A stretch of DNA of 64,000 bases, taken from Bacteroidota bacterium (GTDB lineage: Bacteria > Bacteroidota > Bacteroidia > Bacteroidales > JAAUTT01). Position numbers and translations under genes: made by a program. Positions within the stretch are counted from its first letter, which is position 1. Each line of letters opens with the position of its first letter. The stretch lies in NCBI GenBank assembly GCA_023429135.1, contig JAEYWD010000125.1:1-64000 (forward strand). Reading direction: 5' to 3'. The notes beneath the pieces are model-generated. The model searched no databases. It was given only the letters and a program-made list of their open reading frames with translations, and was not told the DNA's origin. Of the stretch, positions 25,579 to 34,893 are shown piece by piece.

Positions 25579-26001
25579 ATGCAGGTACGATGTTTATCAA
25601 AATTACTATTTTAATAACATTATTTTTTAATTTAATTTTTATGCCGCTTATTCTTCGGAGAAGCTCATTGAGTGTTGGGGTGAATGAGGACAAAAACACA
25701 TTCAATCCGGCTTGAATTAACTAACCTTACAATCGCCGCAAAATCCATCCACTGTCATGTACAATAGCCAGTAGTTCCTTATAAGGTGATGAATATCATC
25801 ATTTAACGGTAACCAATGACATTCTTTCGTTATAATACTGCACTGGTAATCTTATAAATTTGTATTTTGAAACAATGATACATTACAAAGAATCACTTTA
25901 AGCTTTGAAATTCAACACCCCGTCAGTGGATCTTTACTCAGCATTATTTATTGCTGAACCTAACTTGTTTAAGTAGAATAGATGTGTTAAAAACAAAAAT
26001 C
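25579..26001. other. Intergenic region without recognised features
   Basis: This 423-bp divergent gap lies between the DUF1848 gene and the chemotaxis receptor. Both genes are transcribed outward from it, so promoters must lie here, but no clear TTTG/TAnnTTTG pair was found. A 24-codon frame starting near 25640 has no recognisable features. Confidence 0.5.
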
Positions 26002-27588
26002 ATGAACATTAAAAACCTGCGTATCGGCACCCGGATGATTCTTTTGACAGTGATATCGTTTGTGGTTTTTGCTCTGGTCACTTTTGTAGCAATCAACATG
26101 CAACTTAATAGTAATGCTAAAGAGCAACTTGAAAACACAAACAGGAATCTCGTGCAGGAAAAAACGGCTGTGCTGGACAATTATCTGAAAATTGCATTTT
26201 CAATTATTGAAGAAAAATACAAGATGGATTCCGTCCCTGAAACCATCAGAAAACAGCAGGCTGCCATTGAATTATCGGCTATGAAATTCGACAATGGGGC
26301 TGGTTATTTCTTTGCTTACGAGATTCAGGACAACAATTACTCCTTTGCCTTTCATGGAGCAAATAAAAACTTATGGGGCAAGACTGTCAATATTAACGAC
26401 CCCGACCCTAAAGGATATGCATTCCGGGTTGACCTTATAAAAAATGCCTTGGAAAAGAATTCGAAAGTGGTTGAATACTATTATGAGAAGCCTAATACCA
26501 AAGAATTAATAAAGAAAATGTCGGCAGGGCAATATTTCGAACCATGGAAATGGGTAGTAATAACGGGATTCTACATTGACGATGTGGAAAAAATAATGGC
26601 CGAACAGGAAGCAACGGTTAATGCTGCAAAGAGAAACATTATGATTTCGCTTGCTTTGATATCAATTATTGTGATTGTTGTAGTAGGTCTTGCAATACTT
26701 TACCTTAACAAACTGATTGTTAAAGCTCCATTGCAAAAGGCAACAGAACGGTTATCGGCCATGGCTCATGGGGACATTTCATTAACCAAAGAGAAACATT
26801 TCGGGAACGATGAGGTGGGCATGATGCTTCAAAGTCAGCAGGAAATGATTGAAAAGCTGAATAAAATTATCTCGACGGCCGAAAATGTTACATCAAAGAT
26901 AGTTTCGAACTGTACCGGTTTGCAATCAAAATCTCAAATGCTGTCGCAGGGAGCAAACGAGCTTGCAGCCTCGGTGGAAGAGGTTTCGTCGTCGATGGAG
27001 CAAATGCTGGCAAATATTGAACAAAACTCCGACAATTCGAAGCAGACAAATAAAATTGCCACCGACGCCAGCTCCAGAATTAAAATGAGCAGTGAAGCTT
27101 CTCTGAATGCTGTAAGTTCGATGCAACACATTGCCGAGAGAATAACAGTTATCAACGATATTGCATTCCAGACCAATATTCTTGCACTAAATGCCGCAGT
27201 TGAAGCCGCCCGAGCGGGCGATCACGGCAGAGGATTTGCCGTTGTTGCTGCCGAAGTTAGAAAACTAGCCGAAAGAAGTAAAGTTGCCGCAACTGAAATA
27301 AGCGATGTTTCTTCACACACACTTCAAACAGCTAAAAACGCAGGTAGCGAACTTGAAAAGCTGGTTCCCGAAATTAACAAAACAGTCCATCTGGTGCAGG
27401 AAATAACCTCATCGAGCCAGGAACAGGCGGCAGGAGCCGTTCAGATAAACAATGCAATTCAGCAGCTTAATGCCGTAACACAACAAACAGCCTCCGCCTC
27501 GGAAGAAATAGCATCAAATGCCGATAACTTAATGTTAATGGCTGAACAACTAAAGGAAGTAATTGCATTTTTTAAACTTAAAAGATAA
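26002..27588 (+). CDS. Methyl-accepting chemotaxis protein with Cache sensor
   Basis: Membrane chemoreceptor of 528 residues. Order: short cytosolic start with MNIKNLRIGTRM; TM1 about 10-28; periplasmic single Cache-type domain about 35-205 (GAGYFFAYEIQDNNYSFAFH, YFEPWKWVVITGFYIDD); TM2 about 210-232; HAMP about 233-290; then a long helical signalling domain with the invariant hairpin tip FQTNILALNAAVEAARAGD and GRGFAVVAAEVRKLAERS. The ATG at 26002 is preferred over an in-frame TTG 51 bp earlier. No other che genes are near, which is notable for a phylum where flagella are rare. A strong terminator follows. Confidence 0.92.
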   Translation: MNIKNLRIGTRMILLTVISFVVFALVTFVAINMQLNSNAKEQLENTNRNLVQEKTAVLDNYLKIAFSIIEEKYKMDSVPETIRKQQAAIELSAMKFDNGAGYFFAYEIQDNNYSFAFHGANKNLWGKTVNINDPDPKGYAFRVDLIKNALEKNSKVVEYYYEKPNTKELIKKMSAGQYFEPWKWVVITGFYIDDVEKIMAEQEATVNAAKRNIMISLALISIIVIVVVGLAILYLNKLIVKAPLQKATERLSAMAHGDISLTKEKHFGNDEVGMMLQSQQEMIEKLNKIISTAENVTSKIVSNCTGLQSKSQMLSQGANELAASVEEVSSSMEQMLANIEQNSDNSKQTNKIATDASSRIKMSSEASLNAVSSMQHIAERITVINDIAFQTNILALNAAVEAARAGDHGRGFAVVAAEVRKLAERSKVAATEISDVSSHTLQTAKNAGSELEKLVPEINKTVHLVQEITSSSQEQAAGAVQINNAIQQLNAVTQQTASASEEIASNADNLMLMAEQLKEVIAFFKLKR

Positions 27589-27612
27589 ACGAGAGAGCAA
27601 CTTTATTGAAGC

Positions 27613-27650
27613 AATCAGCCCGGGACATCTAAAATCCGGGCTGATTTTAT
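27613..27650 (+). terminator. Terminator of the chemotaxis receptor gene
   Basis: AATCAGCCCGG (27613-27623) and CCGGGCTGATT (27636-27646) form a perfect 11-bp stem followed by TTATAATT. It lies between the convergent receptor and lon genes and may serve both directions weakly. Confidence 0.75.
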
Positions 27651-27661
27651 AATTACCCTTT

Positions 27662-30094
27662 TCAGGCAACAAGCTCTCTGGCCTTCACCATGGCAACTTT
27701 AAGCACATCTTCAAAATAGTTTACAAAATGAACCTTAATATCCTTTTTGATATAATCGGGTAAATGCTCAAAATCGTACCTATTATCTCTGGGGAAAATC
27801 AATTCTTTGATACCCATGCGTTTCGCCGCAATTGTTTTTTCTCGTACTCCTCCAATTGGTAATACTTTACCAGTTAAAGTTATTTCGCCAGTCATTGCTA
27901 TACCCGGCTTTACAGGTTTATTTGCCGCGAGTGAATAGAGTGCAAGCGCCATTGTAATTCCTGCCGAGGGTCCGTCTTTAGGTGTCGCGCCTTCGGGAAC
28001 ATGTAAGTGAATTGAATGTTCCTCGAAAAATTGTGTCAGTTTCTGATCATTACTCAGCAGAGATCGAACATAAGAATATGCAATTTCGGCCGACTCGGTC
28101 ATTACTTCTCCTAACTTACCCGTTTGCTTAAAACCAGGTCCCTTCGATTTCAACGCATTTGCTTCAATGTAAAGCGTAGCCCCTCCCATTGCAGTCCAGG
28201 CTAAACCAAGCGTAACCCCGGGAATACTCCGTTCATAAAGTTCCTCGCGGGCAAACACAGGTTTTCCTAAAAATTGCTCCACATTATTAGGCGTAATCAC
28301 ATATTTCTTTTGTGGGTTTTCAGTCATCTTAAGGGTTATCTGCCGCATAATCTTTTTTAGCTGATTTTCCAGATTACGCACCCCTGCTTCCCGGGCATAT
28401 TTATCGATGATATATTCGAGGCCCTCGGGAGTAAACTGAAGCTCCTTTTTCTGAAGCCCATGTTCTTTCATCTGTTTAGGGATAAGATATTTCTGGGCAA
28501 TATGGAATTTTTCTTCCAGAACATACCCTGAAAGCTTGATAACTTCCATACGGTCGAGAAGAGGCTGGGGAATAGTATCGAGCTGATTTGCAGTGGTAAT
28601 GAAAAGAATATCGGATAAATCGAACCGCACATCGAGGTAATGATCCAGGAAGTCTTTGTTTTGTTCCAGGTCCAGTACTTCGAGCAATGCCGATGCCGGA
28701 TCGCCCTGATAGCTGATACCTATTTTATCGATTTCGTCGAGCATAATTACAGGATTAGCAACACCGGTGCGCTTCAAGCTCTGTATTATTTTACCAGGCA
28801 TAGCTCCGATATAAGTTCGTCGGTGACCTTTTATTTCGGCTTCGTCACGCATTCCACCAACTGAAAAGCGGTAAAACTTACGTTCAAGTGCATCGGCAAC
28901 CGATTTCCCAATAGATGTTTTACCAACCCCCGGAGGTCCAACCAGACAAATAATGGAGCCTCCCTGACTTCCACGCTTGTTCATGGTACTAATAAATTCA
29001 AGGATAGAATTTTTAACATCATCGAGCCCATAATGTTGTTCGTTCAATATGCGACGAGCTTTGGTTATGTCCGTATTATCGGCACTGTAAACACCCCAGG
29101 GTAACTCGGTTAAGAATTCGAGATAATTGCGGGTAACATGATATTCGGATGAATTGCTTTCAATAAGGCGTAGTTTATTCATTTCCTCATCAATAACTTT
29201 GGCAGCCTCTCCGGTTAACTTCAAATCTTTCAACCGGTTCTCGAACTTCTCAATTTCGGCTGTTTTATCATCCTTTTCAAGGCCAAGTTCTTTTTTGATA
29301 ATCTTAAACTGTTCCCTTAAAAAGAACTCTTTCTGTTGTTTCGAGACCTTCTCTTCAATTTGTTTCTGAATATTTTCCTGAAGAGTGGTGAGTTCAATTT
29401 CCTCCTTTAAAAAGATAAGAAGCTTTTCGGCCCGTTGACGTACATCAAAAGTTTCGAGCAGATCCTGCATTTTTTCGGGATTAGTCGAAAGAACAGATGC
29501 GACAATGTCCATCAGGGCAACCGATTTATCATAACTCATCTGCGCCAGCAGCATCTTGAGGGGTTCCTGCATAACAGGATTGAGTCTCAGAAGTTCCTTT
29601 ACCGATGACATGATAGCCATTGCATAGGCTTTCAATTCATCGTTCATCGATATCTGATTCTCGTAATGATATTTAACTTCCCACTGAATGGAAGGCTGCT
29701 GGGTTATTCCTCGCACCTTTTTAAAACGATGCATTCCCTGGGCCAGCACCTGCACTGTATTTTCCGAGACAGGATTTACCCTGAGTATTTTTACTACAGT
29801 TCCAACATCGTATAATTCCGAATGCAGAAAATATTCTTTGTTTTCACTTTTTACCAGCGCTATTCCTAAGAAACTATTCTGCTTCTCGGTAACTTCCCGT
29901 ATAGCTTTAAGAATCTTTTCCCCGGTAAAGGTTAGCGGTATCATAATATTCGGGAATACCGGACGGGACTCAATGGGTAAAATTGTTAATTTATCAGGAA
30001 GAAGTTCGGAAACTATAACAATATTAGGCTCTGTTTGAGCTTCCTCGGCAACTACAGATTCTTCCTGCTCGATGATGTCTTTTCCTTCTGACAT
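27662..30094 (-). CDS. lon: ATP-dependent Lon protease
   Basis: Cytosolic AAA+ protease that degrades misfolded and regulatory proteins. The ATG at 30094 (MSEGKD...) gives 810 residues, the normal bacterial length; a longer in-frame start at 30208 would add 38 residues of unlikely sequence. Seen in order: N-terminal substrate domain (LPDKLTILPIESRPVFPN), coiled region, Walker A GPPGVGKTSIGKSVADAL, Walker B PVIMLDEIDKIG, sensor-type FITTANQLDTIPQPLLDRME, and the protease domain with the catalytic Ser in TPKDGPSAGITMALALYS and Lys in TLTGKVLPIGGVREKTIAAK. It is encoded alone. Confidence 0.95.
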   Translation of the reverse strand: MSEGKDIIEQEESVVAEEAQTEPNIVIVSELLPDKLTILPIESRPVFPNIMIPLTFTGEKILKAIREVTEKQNSFLGIALVKSENKEYFLHSELYDVGTVVKILRVNPVSENTVQVLAQGMHRFKKVRGITQQPSIQWEVKYHYENQISMNDELKAYAMAIMSSVKELLRLNPVMQEPLKMLLAQMSYDKSVALMDIVASVLSTNPEKMQDLLETFDVRQRAEKLLIFLKEEIELTTLQENIQKQIEEKVSKQQKEFFLREQFKIIKKELGLEKDDKTAEIEKFENRLKDLKLTGEAAKVIDEEMNKLRLIESNSSEYHVTRNYLEFLTELPWGVYSADNTDITKARRILNEQHYGLDDVKNSILEFISTMNKRGSQGGSIICLVGPPGVGKTSIGKSVADALERKFYRFSVGGMRDEAEIKGHRRTYIGAMPGKIIQSLKRTGVANPVIMLDEIDKIGISYQGDPASALLEVLDLEQNKDFLDHYLDVRFDLSDILFITTANQLDTIPQPLLDRMEVIKLSGYVLEEKFHIAQKYLIPKQMKEHGLQKKELQFTPEGLEYIIDKYAREAGVRNLENQLKKIMRQITLKMTENPQKKYVITPNNVEQFLGKPVFAREELYERSIPGVTLGLAWTAMGGATLYIEANALKSKGPGFKQTGKLGEVMTESAEIAYSYVRSLLSNDQKLTQFFEEHSIHLHVPEGATPKDGPSAGITMALALYSLAANKPVKPGIAMTGEITLTGKVLPIGGVREKTIAAKRMGIKELIFPRDNRYDFEHLPDYIKKDIKVHFVNYFEDVLKVAMVKARELVA

Positions 30095-30372
30095 AATTTT
30101 TAGTTTTCCGGAATCCTTCACGAACTGTTCCAAAGTAAATAAAACAGCCATTTTGTCTGGTTCTACATACACCCAAACGACAATATGACTTCTTTTAATA
30201 ATAGTCATACAACAATAGGCACTAATAACGGGTTACAAGTGGAGTATTGGCATCAAACCGGGGAATTTAGTGCCCATTGCATTTTGCCCACAAATTATAA
30301 CTAACTGAGGTATATGAAGATATTTTGGAGGAACAATTCTTGCAGTGCAGCACCACCAAAGCATGAATCAGC

Positions 30373-31695
30373 ATGGATAACTTTCTTGCAGCCCGCACCC
30401 AAATGGCGGTTTCTTTTATTTTTCATATTGTGTTTGCTTGCATTGGGATGGCTATGCCATGGCTAATGTTTATAGCCGAATGGAAGTGGATAAAAACCGG
30501 AAACAAGGTATACCTCGATCTGGCAAAGACATGGTCGCGTGGAGTTGCAATTTTTTTTGCCGTAGGTGCGGTTTCAGGAACTGTTCTGTCGTTTGAACTG
30601 GGATTGTTGTGGCCTAAATTTATGGAACATGCCGGCGCTATCATTGGAATGCCCTTCTCGTGGGAAGGTACAGCTTTTTTTCTGGAAGGTATAGCGCTGG
30701 GATTATTTCTGTATGGATGGAAATATCTGAATAAATATGTACATCTTATAGCCGGTTTGGTGGTTGGTATTGCAGGAGTAGCATCCGGTATTTTTGTTGT
30801 CTCAGCAAATTCGTGGATGAACAGTCCTTCGGGGTTCGACTGGGTTAACGGACAAGCAATAAACATTGATCCGGTTAAAGCAATGTTTAACAAAGCCTGG
30901 TTCGAGCAGGCGTTACACATGACCCTTGCTGCATTTGTAGCAACATGTTTTGCTGTTGCCGGAGTTCATGCTATCCTGCTCCTTAAATCAAAACAACATC
31001 CCGTACACACTAAAGCTATCAGAATAGCACTTACTTTAGGAGCTGTAGCAGCCATTTTACAACCAATAAGCGGCGACATCTCTGCAAGAACAGTAGGAAA
31101 ACTTCAACCTACCAAACTTGCAGCCATGGAATCTCATTTCGAAACTCAAGCGAATGCGCCATTGGTAATTGGTGGTTTACCAAATGTTAAGGAGAAAAAA
31201 GTAAATCATGCTATTAAAATTCCCGGTCTGTTGAGCTTTATGGTACATGGCGATGCAAATAAAGAAGTGGAAGGCCTGGATAAAACACCTGAGAGCGATT
31301 GGCCTCCTGTTCTGCTCGTACATCTGGCTTTTCAGATAATGGTTTTTATGGGCATACTCATGGCAGTTACCGGAATAATGTTTTTGATGTTTAATTTTTG
31401 GTGGAAAGAAAAACTTAATAAACGATGGTGGTTAAAGATACTGGCCTGGCTCACTCCTGCCGGTTTTATTGCAGTTGAGGCAGGCTGGATGGTTACTGAA
31501 CTTGGTCGCCAGCCATGGATCATCTATGGAATAATGCGCACCAGAGATGCAGTTACGCCAATGCCAGGCATCCAGGTTTCGTTTGTTATAATTACACTAA
31601 TATACCTGTTTCTTACCTATTTTGTTTATTGGCTTATGAAACGACAAATAAGGGCTTTGCATTTGAACATAAATTTGGACAATCATGATGGCTGA
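30373..31695 (+). CDS. cydA: Cytochrome bd oxidase subunit I
   Basis: Haem-bearing subunit of the quinol oxidase that reduces O2 with high affinity. The 440 residues carry nine or so membrane helices. Visible landmarks are the N-terminal haem-ligand His in MAVSFIFHIVFACIGM, the second conserved region QALHMTLAAFVATCFAVAG, and the Q-loop motif ELGRQPWIIYGIMRT. It is shorter than the E. coli protein (about 520), as expected for forms with a short Q-loop. It overlaps cydB by 11 nt, so they form one operon. No small cydX was found after cydB. Confidence 0.94.
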   Translation: MDNFLAARTQMAVSFIFHIVFACIGMAMPWLMFIAEWKWIKTGNKVYLDLAKTWSRGVAIFFAVGAVSGTVLSFELGLLWPKFMEHAGAIIGMPFSWEGTAFFLEGIALGLFLYGWKYLNKYVHLIAGLVVGIAGVASGIFVVSANSWMNSPSGFDWVNGQAINIDPVKAMFNKAWFEQALHMTLAAFVATCFAVAGVHAILLLKSKQHPVHTKAIRIALTLGAVAAILQPISGDISARTVGKLQPTKLAAMESHFETQANAPLVIGGLPNVKEKKVNHAIKIPGLLSFMVHGDANKEVEGLDKTPESDWPPVLLVHLAFQIMVFMGILMAVTGIMFLMFNFWWKEKLNKRWWLKILAWLTPAGFIAVEAGWMVTELGRQPWIIYGIMRTRDAVTPMPGIQVSFVIITLIYLFLTYFVYWLMKRQIRALHLNINLDNHDG

Positions 31696-32686
31696 AATCC
31701 TCGTTTTCTTTTTAGGAGTATCTCTCTTCTTGTATGTTCTTTTAGGAGGAGCCGATTTTGGGGCTGGTATTGTTGAGTTAATCACTGGCAGAAAGAGTGT
31801 CAGAACAATTTCAAAAGCCATTGCCCCGGTATGGGAGGCGAATCATATCTGGATTATTCTGGTTGTTGTCATTCTTTTCAATGGTTTTCCGAAAGTGTAT
31901 ACAAGCATATCTACTTATCTTCATATTCCTCTTTTGCTGGCGCTTATAGGTATAATTATCCGGGGAACATCATTTACATTCCGTTATTACGATATCCCGG
32001 AAAAAAGAATAAACGAATACTACTCAAAATTCTTCAGATACTCAAGTGTTCTCACTCCTTTCTTTTTTGGTATTGTTCTAGGCGCGGTTATCTCGGGTAA
32101 AATCCCTGCAACACCCGAAGGAACATTCTTCCAGGTATATGTTTACCCGTGGCTAAACTTATTTTCTGTTGTCACAGGTATTTTTGTAACCCTGCTCTTC
32201 GGATGGCTTGCATCTGTATTTGTATTTGGCGAAACAATAGACAATGAAACAGATAAGTCAAGATATTTAAAAACTACATATTTATTTTTTGTATTGCTGG
32301 TCTTTTCAGGTGTTTTGGTTTTTATAACAGCACAATTCAGTCACATTGATTTATTGACCCGGTTCCTGCATTCTCCAATAAGTCTTGGTAGTTTAATAAC
32401 AGCTACAATCCTGATCCCTATAACATGGTATTACACCAGGCAGTCAAACATTATTCTTATGCGTCTTTTAGCCGGAATGATTACTATCTGCATTTTATTA
32501 GGGTGGTTTGGAATCCAGTTGCCGGTAATGGTATATATTTCGGGAGGTGACGATTTAACAATCCGGAACTCGATTGCCCCTACAGTTACCATAAAATATC
32601 TGATTTATGCATTAATTTTTGGGATACTGATAATTTTTCCGGCTATTGGCTATCTTTATAAGGCTTTCAAATTTAAGCAAACATAA
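31685..32686 (+). CDS. cydB: Cytochrome bd oxidase subunit II
   Basis: Membrane partner of CydA in the bd oxidase. The 333 residues start MMAEILVFFLGVSLFLYVLL and contain GGADFGAGIVELITGR, PVWEANHIWIILVVVILFNG and RGTSFTFRYYD, conserved family segments with the acidic and Trp residues of the first helices. About eight or nine membrane helices are apparent. The start codon lies within the last codons of cydA (11-nt overlap), indicating translational coupling. Presence of bd oxidase with rubredoxin and peroxiredoxin suits growth at low or fluctuating oxygen. Confidence 0.93.
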   Translation: MMAEILVFFLGVSLFLYVLLGGADFGAGIVELITGRKSVRTISKAIAPVWEANHIWIILVVVILFNGFPKVYTSISTYLHIPLLLALIGIIIRGTSFTFRYYDIPEKRINEYYSKFFRYSSVLTPFFFGIVLGAVISGKIPATPEGTFFQVYVYPWLNLFSVVTGIFVTLLFGWLASVFVFGETIDNETDKSRYLKTTYLFFVLLVFSGVLVFITAQFSHIDLLTRFLHSPISLGSLITATILIPITWYYTRQSNIILMRLLAGMITICILLGWFGIQLPVMVYISGGDDLTIRNSIAPTVTIKYLIYALIFGILIIFPAIGYLYKAFKFKQT

Positions 32687-32777
32687 TTTTGATATATTTG
32701 TTTTTTATTGTAACCCTGCTTAAAACCAAGACCAAACAAAAGCTATTAATATTAATTGAGGAGATTAATTTTTTACG

Positions 32778-33173
32778 TTGGAAGTGAATGAAAATAAAAA
32801 CATTGGTGCATTAATAATTGATGATGATGTTGACATTTGTTTTTTACTTACATTAATACTTAGAAACAAAAACATACAGTCGGTTTACGTCAATTCTATT
32901 GCCGAGGCTAGAACAGCATTTCAGAAATATAAACCTGAAATTGTTTTTCTTGACAATCATTTACCGGATGGTGTTGGTATCGAATTCATTCCTACTATAA
33001 AAGAAATTTGCCCCCAAACAAGAATCCTCATGATTACGGCTCACAATTCCGATTCCAATAAGAAAAAGGCTGTTTCGAGCGGTGCCGAATTTTTTATTGG
33101 CAAACCCTTCAATATGGACGAAATTTCACATGTTTTAGATAAATTAGACGTAGTTAAACCGGAAAAGAAATAA
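32778..33173 (+). CDS. Single-domain response regulator
   Basis: A receiver-only two-component protein of about 131 residues. The acidic pocket IIDDDVDI (Asp15-16), phosphoacceptor VFLDNHLPDG (Asp59), Thr in LMITAHNSD (Thr87) and Lys in FFIGKPFNMDE (Lys109) are all in place. No output domain follows, so it probably acts by protein contact or as a phosphorelay shuttle. No in-frame ATG exists before the receiver core: the start must be TTG at 32778 or GTG at 32784, which is unusual beside the ATG starts of its neighbours. A possible promoter box TATATTTG lies at 32693-32700. A terminator follows the stop. Confidence 0.88.
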   Translation: MEVNENKNIGALIIDDDVDICFLLTLILRNKNIQSVYVNSIAEARTAFQKYKPEIVFLDNHLPDGVGIEFIPTIKEICPQTRILMITAHNSDSNKKKAVSSGAEFFIGKPFNMDEISHVLDKLDVVKPEKK

Positions 33174-33175
33174 AA

Positions 33176-33205
33176 AAGGTCAGGAACTAACCTGACCTTA
33201 ATTTT
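33176..33205. terminator. Bidirectional terminator between the response regulator and YtxH genes
   Basis: AAGGTCAGG (33176-33184) and CCTGACCTT (33191-33199) form a perfect 9-bp stem with a 6-nt loop. It has an A run on its left and AATTTTTAT on its right, so it can terminate both the plus regulator gene and the minus YtxH gene. Confidence 0.8.
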
Positions 33206-33444
33206 TATATTGAAGGACTTGTAGCTTCCCGGAACTCATTTTCAGGTGCATATTCCTGATTTTTATTTTTCCAGTTACTGGTCATGTTATTAAATTTATT
33301 CTTCAGATTTTTTGTATAGTTATCACCTTTTTCCAGTAACCTTCTCCTGGTTTCGGTACCTTTTTCAGGAGCAAATAAAACGCCAGCCAGAGCACCTGCT
33401 GCGGCTCCTATTATTAAACCAAATAAAAATTTTCCTGTATCCAT
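33205..33444 (-). CDS. YtxH-domain small membrane-associated stress protein
   Basis: A 79-residue protein with an N-terminal glycine/alanine-rich membrane segment (KFLFGLIIGAAAGALAGVLF) followed by APEKGTETRRRLLEKGD, the typical YtxH pattern, and a charged helical tail. YtxH-type proteins belong to general stress regulons in Firmicutes, and similar genes accompany stress genes in Bacteroidota. Its exact function is unknown. It lies next to other tiny membrane-protein genes on the same strand, in a stress-type cluster. Confidence 0.85.
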   Translation of the reverse strand: MDTGKFLFGLIIGAAAGALAGVLFAPEKGTETRRRLLEKGDNYTKNLKNKFNNMTSNWKNKNQEYAPENEFREATSPSI

Positions 33445-33459
33445 ATCTTTAATTTTTAA

Positions 33460-33618
33460 CTATTCGTCTCTCGTTCTTATGAATTTTAAAACAACAGCAA
33501 TTAATGCTATAATTAATAAAATATGAATTATATATCCTGCAGCGAAAAAAAAGAATCCTATCATCCAGGATAACAGCAATATTGCTGCAAGAATATATAT
33601 CCAATCGATCTTCAACAT
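33460..33618 (-). CDS. lmo0937-type small membrane protein
   Basis: A 52-residue protein (MLKIDWIYILAAILLLSWM... ending KFIRTRDE) with two hydrophobic helices. The pattern of Trp, Gly, Phe-rich turn and a second helix followed by basic residues matches the lmo0937 family of tiny bacterial membrane proteins, often seen near stress genes. The stop is 15 bp upstream of the ytxH start on the same strand, so they are probably cotranscribed. It was found by reading the minus strand of the gap. No biochemical role is known to me. Confidence 0.75.
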   Translation of the reverse strand: MLKIDWIYILAAILLLSWMIGFFFFAAGYIIHILLIIALIAVVLKFIRTRDE

Positions 33619-33634
33619 TTTTCAGAGAATTAAT

Positions 33635-33748
33635 TTATGAATCCTCCGAATCCACATGATCAAAAAGTTTGTCGGTAACTTTGTAAGTATAATAAAACAC
33701 ACCTAAAACTAAAAGAATGAGGAATCCCAGAACAAAATATAGCATCAT
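33635..33748 (-). CDS. Tiny single-pass membrane protein
   Basis: A 37-residue frame (MMLYFVLGFLILLVLGVFYY...) with one hydrophobic helix followed by a short charged tail (TYKVTDKLFDHVDSEDS). The family was not recognised. Support comes from its position 16 bp upstream of the lmo0937-type gene on the same strand, and from the coherent helix-plus-acidic-tail layout. Confidence 0.5.
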   Translation of the reverse strand: MMLYFVLGFLILLVLGVFYYTYKVTDKLFDHVDSEDS

Positions 33749-33838
33749 AATTAATAATTTAATTAATGGTTGCGTAGAGATTCCTCATTTGGTTTAGTTT
33801 TTAGTAAAATTTTTTGGTGAGCTATTGAATTACCAACT

Positions 33839-34366
33839 TTAACTTTCGTTACTAGCCTGATAATTAATATCGTTTTCAGCTATATCAGTAAGCAGCTCAT
33901 CGGTTTCCTTCTCTTCGGTAAGTGATTCGCCGAGAAGGTTGGCAATTTTCTCCAGCCCAAGTGTATTGGCAAGCTGAGCTAATCCTCCATAAGTTGCAAT
34001 TTCATAATGTTCTACCTTTTGAGCTGCCATTATAAGTGCAACATCTCTTGTGGAAGTATTCTTCTCGGTATCTTCAATTATTGATTGAGCTTCGTTGACC
34101 AATCCTTCCATTGCTTCGCATTTTTTGGCTTCAGCTTTTTGATCGAGGAATCTGAAAACTTCTTCCAAACGTGAAATCTGGTCTGCAGTAACCCGGGTAT
34201 GATCTTCAAAAGCTTTCTTTAACTGAGGAGACGAAGCTGCGTTTTGAAGTTTTGGTAAATTTTTATGAAGATGCTTTTCAGCCCAATAAATATCCTTTAA
34301 CTCTTCAACAAAAAATTCTTCCAATAATGAATCTTTTACTACTTGTTGTTTTTGAGCAGTTGCCAT
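33839..34366 (-). CDS. YciE/YciF-like ferritin-fold protein (DUF892)
   Basis: A 175-residue, mostly helical protein of the DUF892 family, related to E. coli YciE and YciF, which have a rubrerythrin/ferritin-like four-helix fold. Conserved features seen are the N-terminal FFVEELKDIYWAEKHL, the acidic/His-bearing middle AFEDHTRVTADQISRLEEVF and the later KVEHYEIATYGGLAQLA. In enteric bacteria the family is induced by osmotic and stationary-phase stress; a ferroxidase-type activity has been suggested for the fold. It is in the same orientation as its small-protein neighbours. Confidence 0.88.
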   Translation of the reverse strand: MATAQKQQVVKDSLLEEFFVEELKDIYWAEKHLHKNLPKLQNAASSPQLKKAFEDHTRVTADQISRLEEVFRFLDQKAEAKKCEAMEGLVNEAQSIIEDTEKNTSTRDVALIMAAQKVEHYEIATYGGLAQLANTLGLEKIANLLGESLTEEKETDELLTDIAENDINYQASNES

Positions 34367-34397
34367 AATTTTAAAATTTTAGAGATTAATACAAATT

Positions 34398-34736
34398 TTA
34401 TCTGTCGCGGTCTGATGCCGGAATTGTAGACTGTAGAGGATTTTGCTGTTCGAAGGCATTGGTTCGGTCACTGCCGGAAGATCCTTTATAATCATCAATC
34501 ACAGCTCGTGGTGAACGATATTCATGCGGATGGTCATTATCTTCATATTCACGAACTTTCTCATCCGGATCTTCCACTTCCTTATTCTGATCGTCCTCAT
34601 CAGTTATATCGTTTACAGGATAAGGTTCCTGAACAGAGTCAATATCTTCAATCACATCATCATCAAAAACACTATGCTGTTGGCTGCGGTCATACTGATC
34701 TTTGTCAATATCACGACCATAATCTTTATCAACCAT
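34398..34736 (-). CDS. Acidic, probably disordered protein
   Basis: Not recognised. The 112 residues are very rich in Asp, Glu, Gln, Ser and Pro (DDDVIEDIDSVQ, NDITDEDDQNKEVEDPDEKV), with no hydrophobic core, signal peptide or Cys. Such hydrophilic, disordered proteins are frequent in desiccation and osmotic stress clusters, which fits its neighbours, but a function cannot be assigned. It is encoded 31 bp upstream of the DUF892 gene on the same strand. The even codon use and ATG start support it as real. Confidence 0.6.
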   Translation of the reverse strand: MVDKDYGRDIDKDQYDRSQQHSVFDDDVIEDIDSVQEPYPVNDITDEDDQNKEVEDPDEKVREYEDNDHPHEYRSPRAVIDDYKGSSGSDRTNAFEQQNPLQSTIPASDRDR

Positions 34737-34893
34737 ATGTTTAGTTTTAAATTTATACTAAGTGATTAGGTAAACGAAAAATAATGCCACGAAGCTAATC
34801 GTTTGGAATATTGAAAATTGCAATGACTTTTTACAATAATTTAAAGGAAAAATATCTACAATGAGGGAAAGAAATTACTCATTAAAGCTATGA

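Noticed and set aside
30094..30208. Longer start for Lon at 30208
   Set aside because: Adds 38 residues of unlikely sequence ahead of the normal N-terminus; the ATG at 30094 gives the family length.
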